A stretch of 63,656 nucleotides of DNA from Bradyrhizobium sp. WSM1743 (lineage in GTDB: Bacteria > Pseudomonadota > Alphaproteobacteria > Rhizobiales > Xanthobacteraceae). The DNA lies in the NCBI RefSeq assembly GCF_000473065.1, contig NZ_AXAZ01000047.1, forward strand, positions 1 through 63,656, written 5' to 3'. Shown piece by piece: positions 1 to 9,100 of this stretch. The notes below the pieces were generated by a model. The model was not told where the DNA came from. It did no database searches and saw only the letters and a program-made list of their open reading frames with translations. Each line of letters opens with the position of its first letter. The first letter of the stretch is position 1. A program made the translations under genes and the position numbers.

Positions 1-78
1 CACCTCTTGATCATCCTGCTGCTCGAGCCGCTTGCCCGCGACTTCGAGGACTCTCCCCGCTGGATGCAGGCCGCCTGA
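1..78 (+). CDS. C-terminal end of an unidentified ORF (partial)
   Basis: Frame 1 is open from the window edge to a TGA at 76-78 and encodes about 25 residues, beginning with a leucine-rich stretch and ending in RWMQAA. The piece is too short to assign to a family. It could be the end of a membrane-protein gene, or a chance open frame. Confidence 0.25.
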   Translation, partial: HLLIILLLEPLARDFEDSPRWMQAA

Positions 79-302
79 CGGCACCTGGCGCTTGGCGTGT
101 TTTGCAACAACTCGTTGCATCCTTGCTACAAGCGATCATTCCACAACCAACCATCCGTTGCTTCCGCCGCAGAAAGCGAGCGCTTGGGCGGCACCTGCGC
201 GAGCCTCCTCGAAAACGTCCGTATCAATCGATGCTCGCGCTACCTTAACGCCTATGGGGAAGACCGGGCGCCAGCTGGCACCCATAAGACCCCTGCGCTG
301 AA

Positions 303-840
303 CGAATGCACACGCAATGCACAGGGGAGACACAGGGCAGCCGAAACCAGGCCTTCCCTGCGCGATGGTTTGACGGCCTATGCCGCGCTCTCCCCGGAGC
401 CGAATTCCTTCTGGCCTCCGTCACCTCAGCGAAATGCACGGCACCGCGCCGGTTGACGCGAGTGACGCCTTCGCCAAGGCTTGACCGTAGCAACGACGGC
501 CAGGACCACACGGTTTCGCCGTACGCGGACTGACCCTGCTTCGCCAAGAGGCTTCGCAGGGCACGGCCCTGCTCCGTCGAAGGCTCCGCAAGGATTGAGC
601 GCCGTCCGTCTTCGCGGTCCGCACCATGCTCACGAGGTTCATCTCGCCCTGCACGCGCAAGGACCGCCTTTAACGCCGCCCGCGTCCATCGCAAACCAGC
701 CCGCGTTCGTGACGACGTACGACCGCCCCTTTGGTGGGCTGGGATGGACGACACATACGATAAATCCGAATTTCGGTAAAGTGGAATATTTTTGCGGGAT
801 GGGGTTGACAGCGACTTGAGCTGTTTTGCCCAAACGGCAT
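303..840. repeat. Non-coding dispersed element, Bradyrhizobium type (recognised from memory)
   Basis: No convincing gene is seen between 79 and 884. All open frames here are short, overlapping and low-complexity. The stretch starts with a motif CACAGGGGAGACACAGGGCA at about 318. It runs through a block ending CAGGACCACACGGTTT near 510 and finishes with AAATCCGAATTTCGGTAAAG near 763, followed by GGGGTTGACAGCGACTTGAG near 801. I recall very similar blocks in this order in other Bradyrhizobium intergenic regions, so I call it a dispersed non-coding element. Its boundaries are approximate and its function is unknown. Confidence 0.4.
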
Positions 841-884
841 GACCTTACCGCACCAAAAGAAACTCGGGCAAGAGGCGCTGAGGC

Positions 885-1382
885 TTGGCGATCTCCGTGC
901 CCGAACCGCTGATGCCAGCTCATCATCTCGACGAGTTCTCCTGCGGCAAGCCATCGCTCGACCGATGGCTGAAAACACGAGCGCTGTCCAACCAGGAGAA
1001 GGGCTTTACCGCTGTCATGGTGGTCCACGAGATGAATCGGGTGGTCGGCTATTACGGCCTCGCGCCGACGGCAATCATCCCCTCGTCTCTGCCGCAGTCG
1101 ATACGGAAGGGGCAGCCGCCCGACCCCGTGCCCTGCCTGGTGCTGGGACAGCTCGCGACCGATGAGAATTGGATCGGCCAAGGAATCGGCACCGGCCTGG
1201 TCAAGCATGCGCTCCAGCGCTGCGTCACGGCCGCAGGCCTGATTGGAGGACGCGCGCTGGTCGTCAACGCGGTCGATGCCGAAGCTGCTGCGTTCTGGGC
1301 GCGGCGGGGATTTCTTGCCTCAAAGGACGATCCGTTCGTACTCTTCAGATCGATTGCCGACATTGCCGCATCGCTTTGCTAA
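885..1382 (+). CDS. GNAT acetyltransferase, TacT-like toxin family (orphan)
   Basis: This 165-residue GNAT-fold protein resembles TacT-type toxins, which acetylate the amino group of charged aminoacyl-tRNAs. Family landmarks seen are FSCGKPSLDRWL near residue 17, a central VVGYYGLAPTA strand, the acetyl-CoA loop LGQLATDENWIGQGIGTGLV near residue 87, and C-terminal FWARRGF and DIAASLC. The likely start is TTG at 885, which keeps the conserved VPEPL lead-in; ATG at 912 is the alternative. Such toxins normally follow a DUF1778 ribbon-helix-helix antitoxin gene with a small overlap. None is present upstream, where the dispersed element ends, so it appears orphaned. Confidence 0.8.
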   Translation: MAISVPEPLMPAHHLDEFSCGKPSLDRWLKTRALSNQEKGFTAVMVVHEMNRVVGYYGLAPTAIIPSSLPQSIRKGQPPDPVPCLVLGQLATDENWIGQGIGTGLVKHALQRCVTAAGLIGGRALVVNAVDAEAAAFWARRGFLASKDDPFVLFRSIADIAASLC

Positions 1383-1432
1383 ACCAAGCTGTTTTGGTGT
1401 ATTGTGACCCCGATCAAATTCAGTCGCTCGCA

Positions 1433-2002
1433 ATGGTAAATTCGCACAAGGTGGGACGAAACGACCCCTGCCCTTGCGGCAGTGGCAAGAAGTTCAAGAG
1501 GTGTTGCCTCGACTCGCAAAGGCTGGTCGAGCCGTCGTCCGGTTTGTCCCAAATCGTGCAGATACCGGACATTGCCCGGTCGGCGCTCGAGGACGAAGAA
1601 GCGACCCTGGCGTATGATCCATTGATCGAGCCAGACCCGGATCTGTGGGTTGCGCGCTGGACGAGGAGAGACGGATCGATCTCGTGATGGCGTACCATCG
1701 GCGCGCCGGAATCCGCCTTCCGCGGGACAAAGCGCACGCTATCTTTCATGTGATCGTCGAGAACCAAATTGCCGATCCCGAGCTGCCGGTGCGAAGCACG
1801 GCGCAGCGGCTGATGTCCGAAGGACTCGATCGTCACGAAGCCATCCATGCGATCGGCTTGGTGCTTGCAGGACACATGAACGAGCTCGTGCGCAAGACCA
1901 AATTCGGGCGATGGCAACGTCAACACGAAGCCCAATCAGGACCCGAATGAGGCTTATTTCGCCGAGCTGGAACTATTGACGGCGGATGAATGGCGTTGCT
2001 GA
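1433..2002 (+). pseudogene. SEC-C motif protein, broken by two frameshifts
   Basis: The reading starts at ATG 1433 with a SEC-C zinc motif (GRNDPCPCGSGKKFKRCC, residues about 8-25). The first frame stops at 1687. The homologous-looking continuation (ALDEERRIDLVMAYHRRAGI) is in another frame from about 1652, and the last segment (DPNEAYFAELELLTADEWRC) returns to the first frame and ends at TGA 2000-2002. Removing one GC from the GCGCGC run at 1652-1657 and one G from GGG at 1906-1908 restores a single frame of about 189 codons. The middle domain with its RHEAIHAIG motif is a conserved uncharacterised domain often found with SEC-C. It is either a pseudogene or two indel sequencing errors. Confidence 0.65.
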
Positions 2003-2263
2003 CCGGCGTGCCCAAGCTCGATATCGACCTTCTCGATGCCTCCGGGCAACCGCTTTGCCTTTGCGGCCAGGGCCGCTGAGAATGCATTGCGCGATTGGTG
2101 CAGATTCCATTCGATCGAAATCATCGACTGATGTGGGCACTCGTTCGGACGCCATCGACTTTGAACCCACCGCGAAGCGGCTCCGCCGTCTTCTCGCCTC
2201 CATTGTCATTCAGGGAGCTAGGCGGGGCGGCGTTACGGTGGGCAAAGTTCCCGAAGGTTCCGT

Positions 2264-3289
2264 GTGATCGACCGACGTCCTCTGCAAAACGCCTCCCGTC
2301 ACTCTGTTTCGCGCCGCGCTCTCCTCGGCGGACTTGTATCGGCAGGGAGTGCGCTCGCGCTCGGCGGATGCGCCGGCCTGGGTGCGACTGGCGCACGCTT
2401 CGACGCGTCAACCCTTTCCGTTGACCCCACATTGCTTGTCGTCACCACGCGCAAGCCGGTGAACGGCGGCCGCACCAAACCCTGGTTCGGGCCGGAGCGC
2501 GCGACGAGCATGGCGGTCGCGCGGGCCAAGCTGGTGGCCCCGGACGAGAGCCGTCTTTCCCTCGCCTCGGTTGGACTTGATGATTGGCGTCTTGATCGGA
2601 TCGAACCGGTGTCAGCCGACGCCGGCGATCTTGCTGCGCAGGCCGGCGCAGGGGACGTGCTGATCTATGTGCACGGCTTCAAGCAAACGTTCGAGACGGC
2701 GGTGCTGGATGCCGCCCATCTCTCCGATGGGATCAAGTTCCGCGGCCGGACCATGGCGTTCTCCTGGCCGTCCAAGGCCGGACTGTTCGACTATGCCTAT
2801 GACCGCGACAGCGCGATGTGGTCCCGCGACAATTTCGAGCGCGTGCTGTCTGCGCTCGTGTCGGCACCAAGCGGCGGCCGCGTGCACATCGTTGCGCACA
2901 GCATGGGAACCATGCTGACGCTTGAAAGCCTGCGTCAGCTCTATGCGCGATACGGCGACACAGTGACGAGCAAGATCGGCGCCGTGGTGTTTGCCGCACC
3001 CGACATCGACATGGACGTGTTCTCGTCGGCGATCCAGCGCATCGGTCCGCTCGCCGGCAAGATCACCGTGATCGCCGCGACGAACGATCGTGCACTGGCG
3101 CTGTCGGGCCAAATCGCAGGTGGGATGACCAGGGTCGGTGCCGCCGAGAAGGCCGTCATCGCGCGGCTCGGCGTGCGCGTGGTCGATGCCTCCCAGGAAG
3201 GCTGGGGCATCATCAACCACGATCTGTTTCTGTCGAATGCGGAAGTGCAGCGGGTGATCCGCCGCGCGATCGACGGCACGACGGCGTGA
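2264..3289 (+). CDS. Alpha/beta hydrolase (DUF900 type), predicted Tat lipoprotein
   Basis: This 341-residue protein begins with a twin-arginine leader and lipobox (SRRALLGGLVSAGSALALGG, then C at about residue 36), so it is probably exported and lipid-anchored. The body matches the DUF900 esterase/lipase-like group. It has the LIYVHGFKQTF oxyanion-side motif near residue 133, and a nucleophile elbow VAHSMGT near residue 211, where the serine is the expected catalytic residue. FAAPDIDMDVF is likely the acid-containing strand, and the histidine in INHDLF near the C-terminus is a candidate triad member. Start is GTG 2264. The substrate is unknown. Confidence 0.8.
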   Translation: MIDRRPLQNASRHSVSRRALLGGLVSAGSALALGGCAGLGATGARFDASTLSVDPTLLVVTTRKPVNGGRTKPWFGPERATSMAVARAKLVAPDESRLSLASVGLDDWRLDRIEPVSADAGDLAAQAGAGDVLIYVHGFKQTFETAVLDAAHLSDGIKFRGRTMAFSWPSKAGLFDYAYDRDSAMWSRDNFERVLSALVSAPSGGRVHIVAHSMGTMLTLESLRQLYARYGDTVTSKIGAVVFAAPDIDMDVFSSAIQRIGPLAGKITVIAATNDRALALSGQIAGGMTRVGAAEKAVIARLGVRVVDASQEGWGIINHDLFLSNAEVQRVIRRAIDGTTA

Positions 3290-3307
3290 GAAAGCGCCTG
3301 TGCGGCG

Positions 3308-5125
3308 TCACGCGATCAAACGCTGCACCAGTGCCGACTCACTTGAATACGTCAGGAGCGCCTCGTGAGTCGCCCGGGTCACCCCTACATACGTCAGCCG
3401 GACACATTCCTCGACGGTCTCGCCGTGGCGGCCGAGCGAGCCCAGTCCGGCAATGGCGACGCAGGGAAACTCCAGGCCTTTCGCGGTGTGCATGCTCAGG
3501 AACCGCACGGCGACCCGCTTGACCGAAATCCTGTTGCGATTGTCCTTGGCCATATCGATCGGCACGTCATGCCCGGCGAGGATCTGCGCGACCCGCCCGC
3601 CGATCCAGTGCTCCGGGTAGAGACACGCCATCTGCGACCACTCGTACCCGGCTTTTTTCCGGTCGAGAAACCACTCGGCGACGCAGTGCGCTTCTGCATC
3701 GATGCTCACGCACCGCCGCACGGCCGGCTCCAGCCCCTGCCGGCCCGCATCTTCGGGCAGCAGGATGGCGTGCTCATCGTCGGCCGTGATGCCGGGAGCG
3801 CCAATGACGTCTGCGGCGAAGCGTCTCGCGAAGGCAACGATTTGCGCGGTGTTGCGGTAATTGACTTTCAAAACGGTCGTTCTGCCCTTCGCCTCGATCC
3901 CGAGCTGACTCCACACCGGGCGTTCACGCCCCTTATAGATGGCCTGGATATCGTCGTAGACGACCATCAGCGCCTTGGTGCGCGGGTTCACCATCTTGGC
4001 TGCGAGCGCGAGCCATTGCGGCTCGAAATCGTGCGCCTCGTCGATCAGGACAGCGTCGTACTGCTGCGCTGGGATGTGGCCTTGATCGACCGCCTTCACG
4101 ACCTCTGAAACGCTCGCGGCCAGTCGCTCTGCATAGTCCGGATAGTCTCGCTCGGATGGGGCGGGAATCCCGTAAGTCCGCAGCATCCGGTAACACCACG
4201 AATGAAAGGTGAGAACCTGAACGCGGTCCTCCACGCCCCTGTTCTGCATGGCATCCTCGAGTCGCCCGGCGATGCCGTTGGCGTAACACAGGATGAGCAC
4301 CGGCTTCGCCGCCGCACGTGCCAGATACTCGGCGCGAAAGGCCAGGATCAGGGTCTTGCCCGATCCGGCGACGCCGCGAATGATTCGATGCCCCTCGCCC
4401 AGACTGCGCGCGAACTGCTCCTGATGCAGGTCCATGACCGCAAGCGTCCGGTCCGAAGGATCGGCCCGAGGCGCCTCCTCCAGAGGCAGGGCAATCTGTC
4501 GTATGCGGATTTCCGGAAAGAGCAGCGCCCGCAGGCGGTCGAACTGCGGCATGGACAGCGGCTCTCCGAGACGCGGATGAACCATGCGCCACAATCCGGA
4601 CCGGAATTCTTCGGGATCCGCGCCCTCTGTCATCTCGTCCTTGAACAGACATAGATGCTCGGCCAGCACCTCCTTGAGATTTGTCTGGTCGAACTGCCTG
4701 CGCGTGATGTTGGTGAACACGGCTCCGAAGCCGAACGGAACCATGGCCCGGCCCGCGAAGCGATGACCGGGCGGAAACAACAATTGCCCGTCGCGCTCCA
4801 GCGTGCGCACGACCTCGAACGTATACCTGCGCGCCTGCTCGAGGGGATTGCTCTCCCGTACGACACCACGATTTGTCAGCAGCTCGACGTTCGTCTTGTC
4901 CGCCGAAACGATCGTCTCCAGTCGCCAGTCTTTCACCTCGAGCACGAGCAGGCCGTTCGCGGGATGAACGATAATGAAATCCGGATGCCGGTTGAGAGGG
5001 CCAACAGGGAGGTTGTGCCAAACGACAGCGTTGTCTTCGAGGAAGTCCTTGAGTCGTTCCGCGAGGCGCAACTCCCCACGGCTGTCGAAGCGCGCGAAGC
5101 CGAGACTGGGGATCAGGATTGCCAT
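3308..5125 (-). CDS. NERD-domain UvrD/Rep-like helicase
   Basis: This protein of about 605 residues has an N-terminal NERD (nuclease-related) domain with the PDFIIVHP and VLEVKDW motifs near residues 48-67. A superfamily 1 helicase core follows: Walker A GVAGSGKT near residue 251, Walker B LIDEAHDF near 360, motif III VYDDIQ, motif IV LKVNYRN, motif V MHTAKGLEF and motif VI LTYVGVTRAT near the C-terminus. It should be a DNA-dependent ATPase with possible nuclease activity, acting in DNA repair or defence. I chose ATG 5125 (MAILIPSLGF) over GTG 5155 because family members usually begin there. It converges with the hydrolase gene and has no obvious operon partner. Confidence 0.85.
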   Translation of the reverse strand: MAILIPSLGFARFDSRGELRLAERLKDFLEDNAVVWHNLPVGPLNRHPDFIIVHPANGLLVLEVKDWRLETIVSADKTNVELLTNRGVVRESNPLEQARRYTFEVVRTLERDGQLLFPPGHRFAGRAMVPFGFGAVFTNITRRQFDQTNLKEVLAEHLCLFKDEMTEGADPEEFRSGLWRMVHPRLGEPLSMPQFDRLRALLFPEIRIRQIALPLEEAPRADPSDRTLAVMDLHQEQFARSLGEGHRIIRGVAGSGKTLILAFRAEYLARAAAKPVLILCYANGIAGRLEDAMQNRGVEDRVQVLTFHSWCYRMLRTYGIPAPSERDYPDYAERLAASVSEVVKAVDQGHIPAQQYDAVLIDEAHDFEPQWLALAAKMVNPRTKALMVVYDDIQAIYKGRERPVWSQLGIEAKGRTTVLKVNYRNTAQIVAFARRFAADVIGAPGITADDEHAILLPEDAGRQGLEPAVRRCVSIDAEAHCVAEWFLDRKKAGYEWSQMACLYPEHWIGGRVAQILAGHDVPIDMAKDNRNRISVKRVAVRFLSMHTAKGLEFPCVAIAGLGSLGRHGETVEECVRLTYVGVTRATHEALLTYSSESALVQRLIA

Positions 5126-5244
5126 GTTGCGACTGCGAGCGCCATTGCGGACCACCTTGTGAGGCTACGTGTGTAGCAGGCGGTCTCTTCAGGCGCACAT
5201 GGTTGCCTAGAGTGTACAGGATTTCAATGGCTTAGGATTTGTCT

Positions 5245-5296
5245 GGCGCGCCATTCAGAATAAGACCGAGAACCCTATGTAATCGAAGCTGCAATG
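5245..5296 (+). repeat. AT-rich dispersed repeat, copy 1 (diverged)
   Basis: This is the most diverged of four related copies. It begins with GGCGCGCCATTCAGAATAAG and continues with a GAACCCTATG block and a TCGAAGC tail. It lies just downstream of the minus-strand zinc-ribbon gene. Confidence 0.55.
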
Positions 5297-5328
5297 CTAT
5301 TTGACAATGCGCGCCGATCAAGGTTCGA

Positions 5329-5859
5329 TCACCGTGCCTCTGCGAGGGCCCGCGGCTCGACCAGCAGGCCCTGTCTTTCGTAACGGCGGCGAGTTCTGCT
5401 GAAGCGTACGACGACGGCATATCGGGCACTGTTCGCCTTCACGCGCCGCGTGAGCAGGGCATCGCCTGCCGACAGAAATTCGAGATCATCGAGGCCGACG
5501 CAGCGCAGACACGCCGGGCCGGCAGGCTCCATCATCAGGAGATTACCGGTGCCGCCACAGCGATGGCATGTCCACTCCGTGTTCAATGGCTGGACCACCA
5601 CCAGTTCCGGGCCGCGGCTTGCCTTCTCCGTCAGGCGTTCGCGCTTCGCCTCGGAGAGTTCCGGCGACACCCAATGTGTCCGGTAAGACGCCTCCATCTT
5701 GGCATCCTCGCTTCGACTGAAGCGCAGCTCCCGGCGTTGCGGCGTCCGATCGACATAGGCTGTGGGGCTTGCGATCAGTCCTCTCACGGTTGCCCAGGAC
5801 TGGAATAGCTGCATGGCTTCCAGGATGCGAGACGGATGGATTTGGACAACCTCCTCCAC
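5329..5859 (-). pseudogene. Zinc-ribbon protein resembling the N-terminal part of DUF2293 proteins, truncated
   Basis: The 176-residue product has a zinc ribbon (WTCHRCGGTGN followed by ACLRC, residues about 96-120) and a strand AVVVRFSRTRRRYERQG. In the proteins I recall, this ribbon precedes a C-terminal DUF2293 domain with a run of basic helices. Here the frame stops right after EPRALAEAR, so the C-terminal domain is missing. Copies of the AT-rich repeat lie on both sides (5245 and 5853, same orientation), the second overlapping the start codon region. Function is unknown. It may be a decaying remnant or a short but intact family member. Confidence 0.55.
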
Positions 5860-5905
5860 TCAGAATAAAACTGCGAACTCCTACACGATTGAAATTACTT
5901 GTGAT
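5853..5905 (+). repeat. AT-rich dispersed repeat, copy 2
   Basis: This copy has the core CAGAATAAAACTGCGAACTC at 5861-5880, followed by CTACACGATTGAAATT. It overlaps the 5' end of the zinc-ribbon gene and lies upstream of the glutamate dehydrogenase gene. Confidence 0.7.
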
Positions 5906-6134
5906 TTTTGTCGGCGCCGACTTTGGCCTCACGCGCTGTCGTAGGGGATTTCCGCACGCCTCACGACAGCGTGCGCCTTTCGCTCCGGGATCGTAGTATT
6001 GTCGTCGGAAGCCGTCGAAGCTTCGAGACCGAAGATTTCGCGTAGCAATCGATCGCGGCGCTCGAAGAGATGCACTCCAGAATCAAGCTGATGATCGCGG
6101 CTGCGGTCAGACGGCGCGGCAAGTGGAGGACGCT

Positions 6135-9100
6135 ATGGCGTGGCGTGACGACAACGCCCGGGCAACCCTGATCCGCGACGCAGCGGGCAACGTGCAACCG
6201 GGCAAGAGCCCCCGGGCCTTCGCCGAGCCTCTGTTCGGCTACACCAATGCCGAGGACCTCGCCAATTACGATGCAGCCTCGCTTGCCCTCCTGGCGGAGC
6301 AAGCCTGGGAACACGTGCAGCGGCGCACAGCCGGCCGCGCCGATATCCGCGTCTTCAATCCGGTGCTGCCCGACGGGCGTGAGATTTCCGTGCTCGAAAT
6401 TCTCAACGACAACATGCCCTTCCTGTTCGACTCCACCATGGCGGAGCTCATCGAGCAGGGCATCGAAGTCACCCTTGTCGCTCATCCGATCATCGCGGCG
6501 GAGCGTGATGACCAGGGCAAGCTGCTGCGCTTCTACGGCGAATCACTGCCGGAAGGAGCAAAGGGCACGCGCGAAAGCCTGATTCATCTCCACATCACTC
6601 GCCTGGACGCCGATGCCGATCGCCAGAAGCTGATCGACGGCCTTATCAGGACGTTGAACGACGTCCGCGCCTGTGTCACCGACTGGCGCGCCATGCGCGA
6701 CCGCGTCCAGGAAGCGATCAAGACTTACTCTTCTAATCCGCCGCCGCTGCCGATCGACGAGGTCGCCGAAGCAAACCAGTTCCTGCAATGGCTCTGCGCG
6801 GACAATTTCACCTTCCTCGGTGTGCGCGAATATCGCTTCTCGCCCGATAGCGATGCGTCCGACGACATTACAACCGGCGAAGGCCTCGGTATCCTGCGCG
6901 ATCCCGACGTGAAGGTGCTGCGCCGCGGCAGCGAAATGGTTGTGATGACGACCGAAATTCGCGAGTTCATGCGCGAGCCGACCCTGCTGATTGTCATCAA
7001 GGCCAATGTCTCCAGCCGCGTCCATCGCCGCATCCGGATGGACTATGTGGGCATCAAGCTCTATACGCCCGACGGCCGGCTTGAGGGCGAACTGCGCGTC
7101 GTCGGCCTCTTCACCTCAGGCGCCTATACCCGCTCGGTACGACAGATCCCTTATGTCCGCCACAAGGTTTCGCGGGTGCTCCAGCGCGCCGGCTTCGACC
7201 CGAACAGCCATTCCGGCAAGGCGCTCATGCATATTCTCGAGGAATATCCGCGTGACGAACTGTTCCAGGTCGATGTCGACACTCTCTACAATTTCGTCAT
7301 GGAAATCCTGATCCTCTACGAGCGTCCGCGCGTCCGGGCGCTGGCGCGGGTTGACAAGTTCGATCGCTTCGTCTCCATCCTCACCTTTATTCCACGCGAG
7401 AAATTCGACACCGACGTCCGCATGCGTGTCGCTGCCTTCCTGGCGCAGACTTACAACGGGACCTTGGCCGCCTCCTACGTATCATTCCCTGAAGGGGCGC
7501 TTGCGCGCGTCCACTACATCATCGGGCGCTATGAAGGCAAAACTCCCGTCGTCGAGCGCACCGCGCTCGAAGCGGGGATCGGCGCCATTGCCGCGACCTG
7601 GGCCGACAAGCTGAAGGCCGCACTCACTGCGTCAACCGATGGGATGCGGGCGCGCATGCTCACCAACCGATATGCCCGGGCCTTTAGCGGCGGCTATACC
7701 GAGGTGTTCGGCGCGGAACAGGCGATCGCCGATATCACAACCGTCGAAAAGCTCACGCCAGCCCGCCCGGTGACGATTTCGGTTCACCGCGTCGAAGACG
7801 AGGACGATCCCAGGCGCTTCGGCCTGAAAGTATTTTCGGACGCCGCACCGCTGTCGCTGTCTTACCGCGTGCCGGTGATCGAAAATCACGGCCTGCGCGT
7901 GGTCAACGAACGCACCTATCAGATCGTGCCCGGTAACAGGCCGGAGCCGGTTTGGCTGCACGACATGACGATCGAGACCAGTGACAGCCAGCCCATCGAG
8001 ATCAACCCGGAATTCAGCCATCGCCTTGAGGCCTCGATCATGGCGGTGGTCACCGATCGCGCCGAATCCGACGGATACAATGCCCTGATCCTGCGCACCG
8101 CCCTGGGCTGGCGGGAAGTCTCGACCATCCGGGCACTGTCGCGCTATTTGCACCAGATCCGCGCGCCGTTCACCCAGGATTACATGTGGGAGACCTTGCG
8201 CAACAACGCCGCGATCACGGCCACCTTGGTCGCGCTGTTCCAGGCCCGCCTTGATCCGCGCCTCGCCTTGACCGATGCCGAGCGCTCGGCGCGCGAGGCA
8301 ACTCTCCTTGCCGAGATCGAGGAGCAGCTCAAATCCGTCGCTTCGCTCGACGAAGACCGCATCCTGCGCCGCTTCACCAATCTGGTGCAGGCAACCGTTC
8401 GCACCAATCTGTGGCAGATCGGCGAGGATGGACATCCGCGTCCGGTGATCTCCTTCAAGTTCGACGCGCGCAAGATCGAGGACCTGCCCCCTCCACGACC
8501 TCTCTACGAGATCTTCGTCTATTCACCTCGTGTCGAAGGTATTCACCTGCGCTTCGGCAAGGTTGCGCGCGGTGGCTTGCGCTGGTCCGATCGGCCGCAG
8601 GATTTCCGCACCGAAATCCTCGGTCTGGTGAAAGCGCAGCAGGTCAAGAACGCCGTGATCGTGCCGGTCGGGGCCAAAGGCGGCTTCGTACCCAAGCGCC
8701 TGCCACCGCCCTCCGATCGCGAGGCGTGGCTAGCGGAGGGCACAGAAGCCTATCGCATCTTCGTTCGTTCGCTGCTCGAACTCACCGACAATCTCGGCGG
8801 CGACATCGTGGTGCCACCCGAACTGACCGTGCGGCATGACGGTGACGACCCCTATCTCGTCGTAGCCGCCGACAAGGGCACCGCCACCTTCTCCGACGTC
8901 GCCAACGCGATCTCGGCCGAGAAGAACCATTGGCTCGGCGATGCATTCGCGTCCGGCGGCAGCCAGGGCTACGACCACAAGAAGATGGGGATCACGGCGC
9001 GCGGCGCCTGGGAGGCGGTCAAGCGCCACTTCCGCGAGCTCGGCACCGACATTCAGACCACGCCGTTCACCGTTGCCGGCGTCGGCGACATGTCCGGCGA

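Noticed and set aside
245..754. 169-residue minus-strand frame and overlapping frames in 79-884
   Set aside because: They overlap each other on both strands, lack ribosome-binding sites and look like translated repeat sequence.
1986..2267. 93-residue frame between the SEC-C pseudogene and the hydrolase
   Set aside because: It overlaps the end of the SEC-C remnant, is Arg-rich and has no start signal. Its stop only overlaps the hydrolase GTG.
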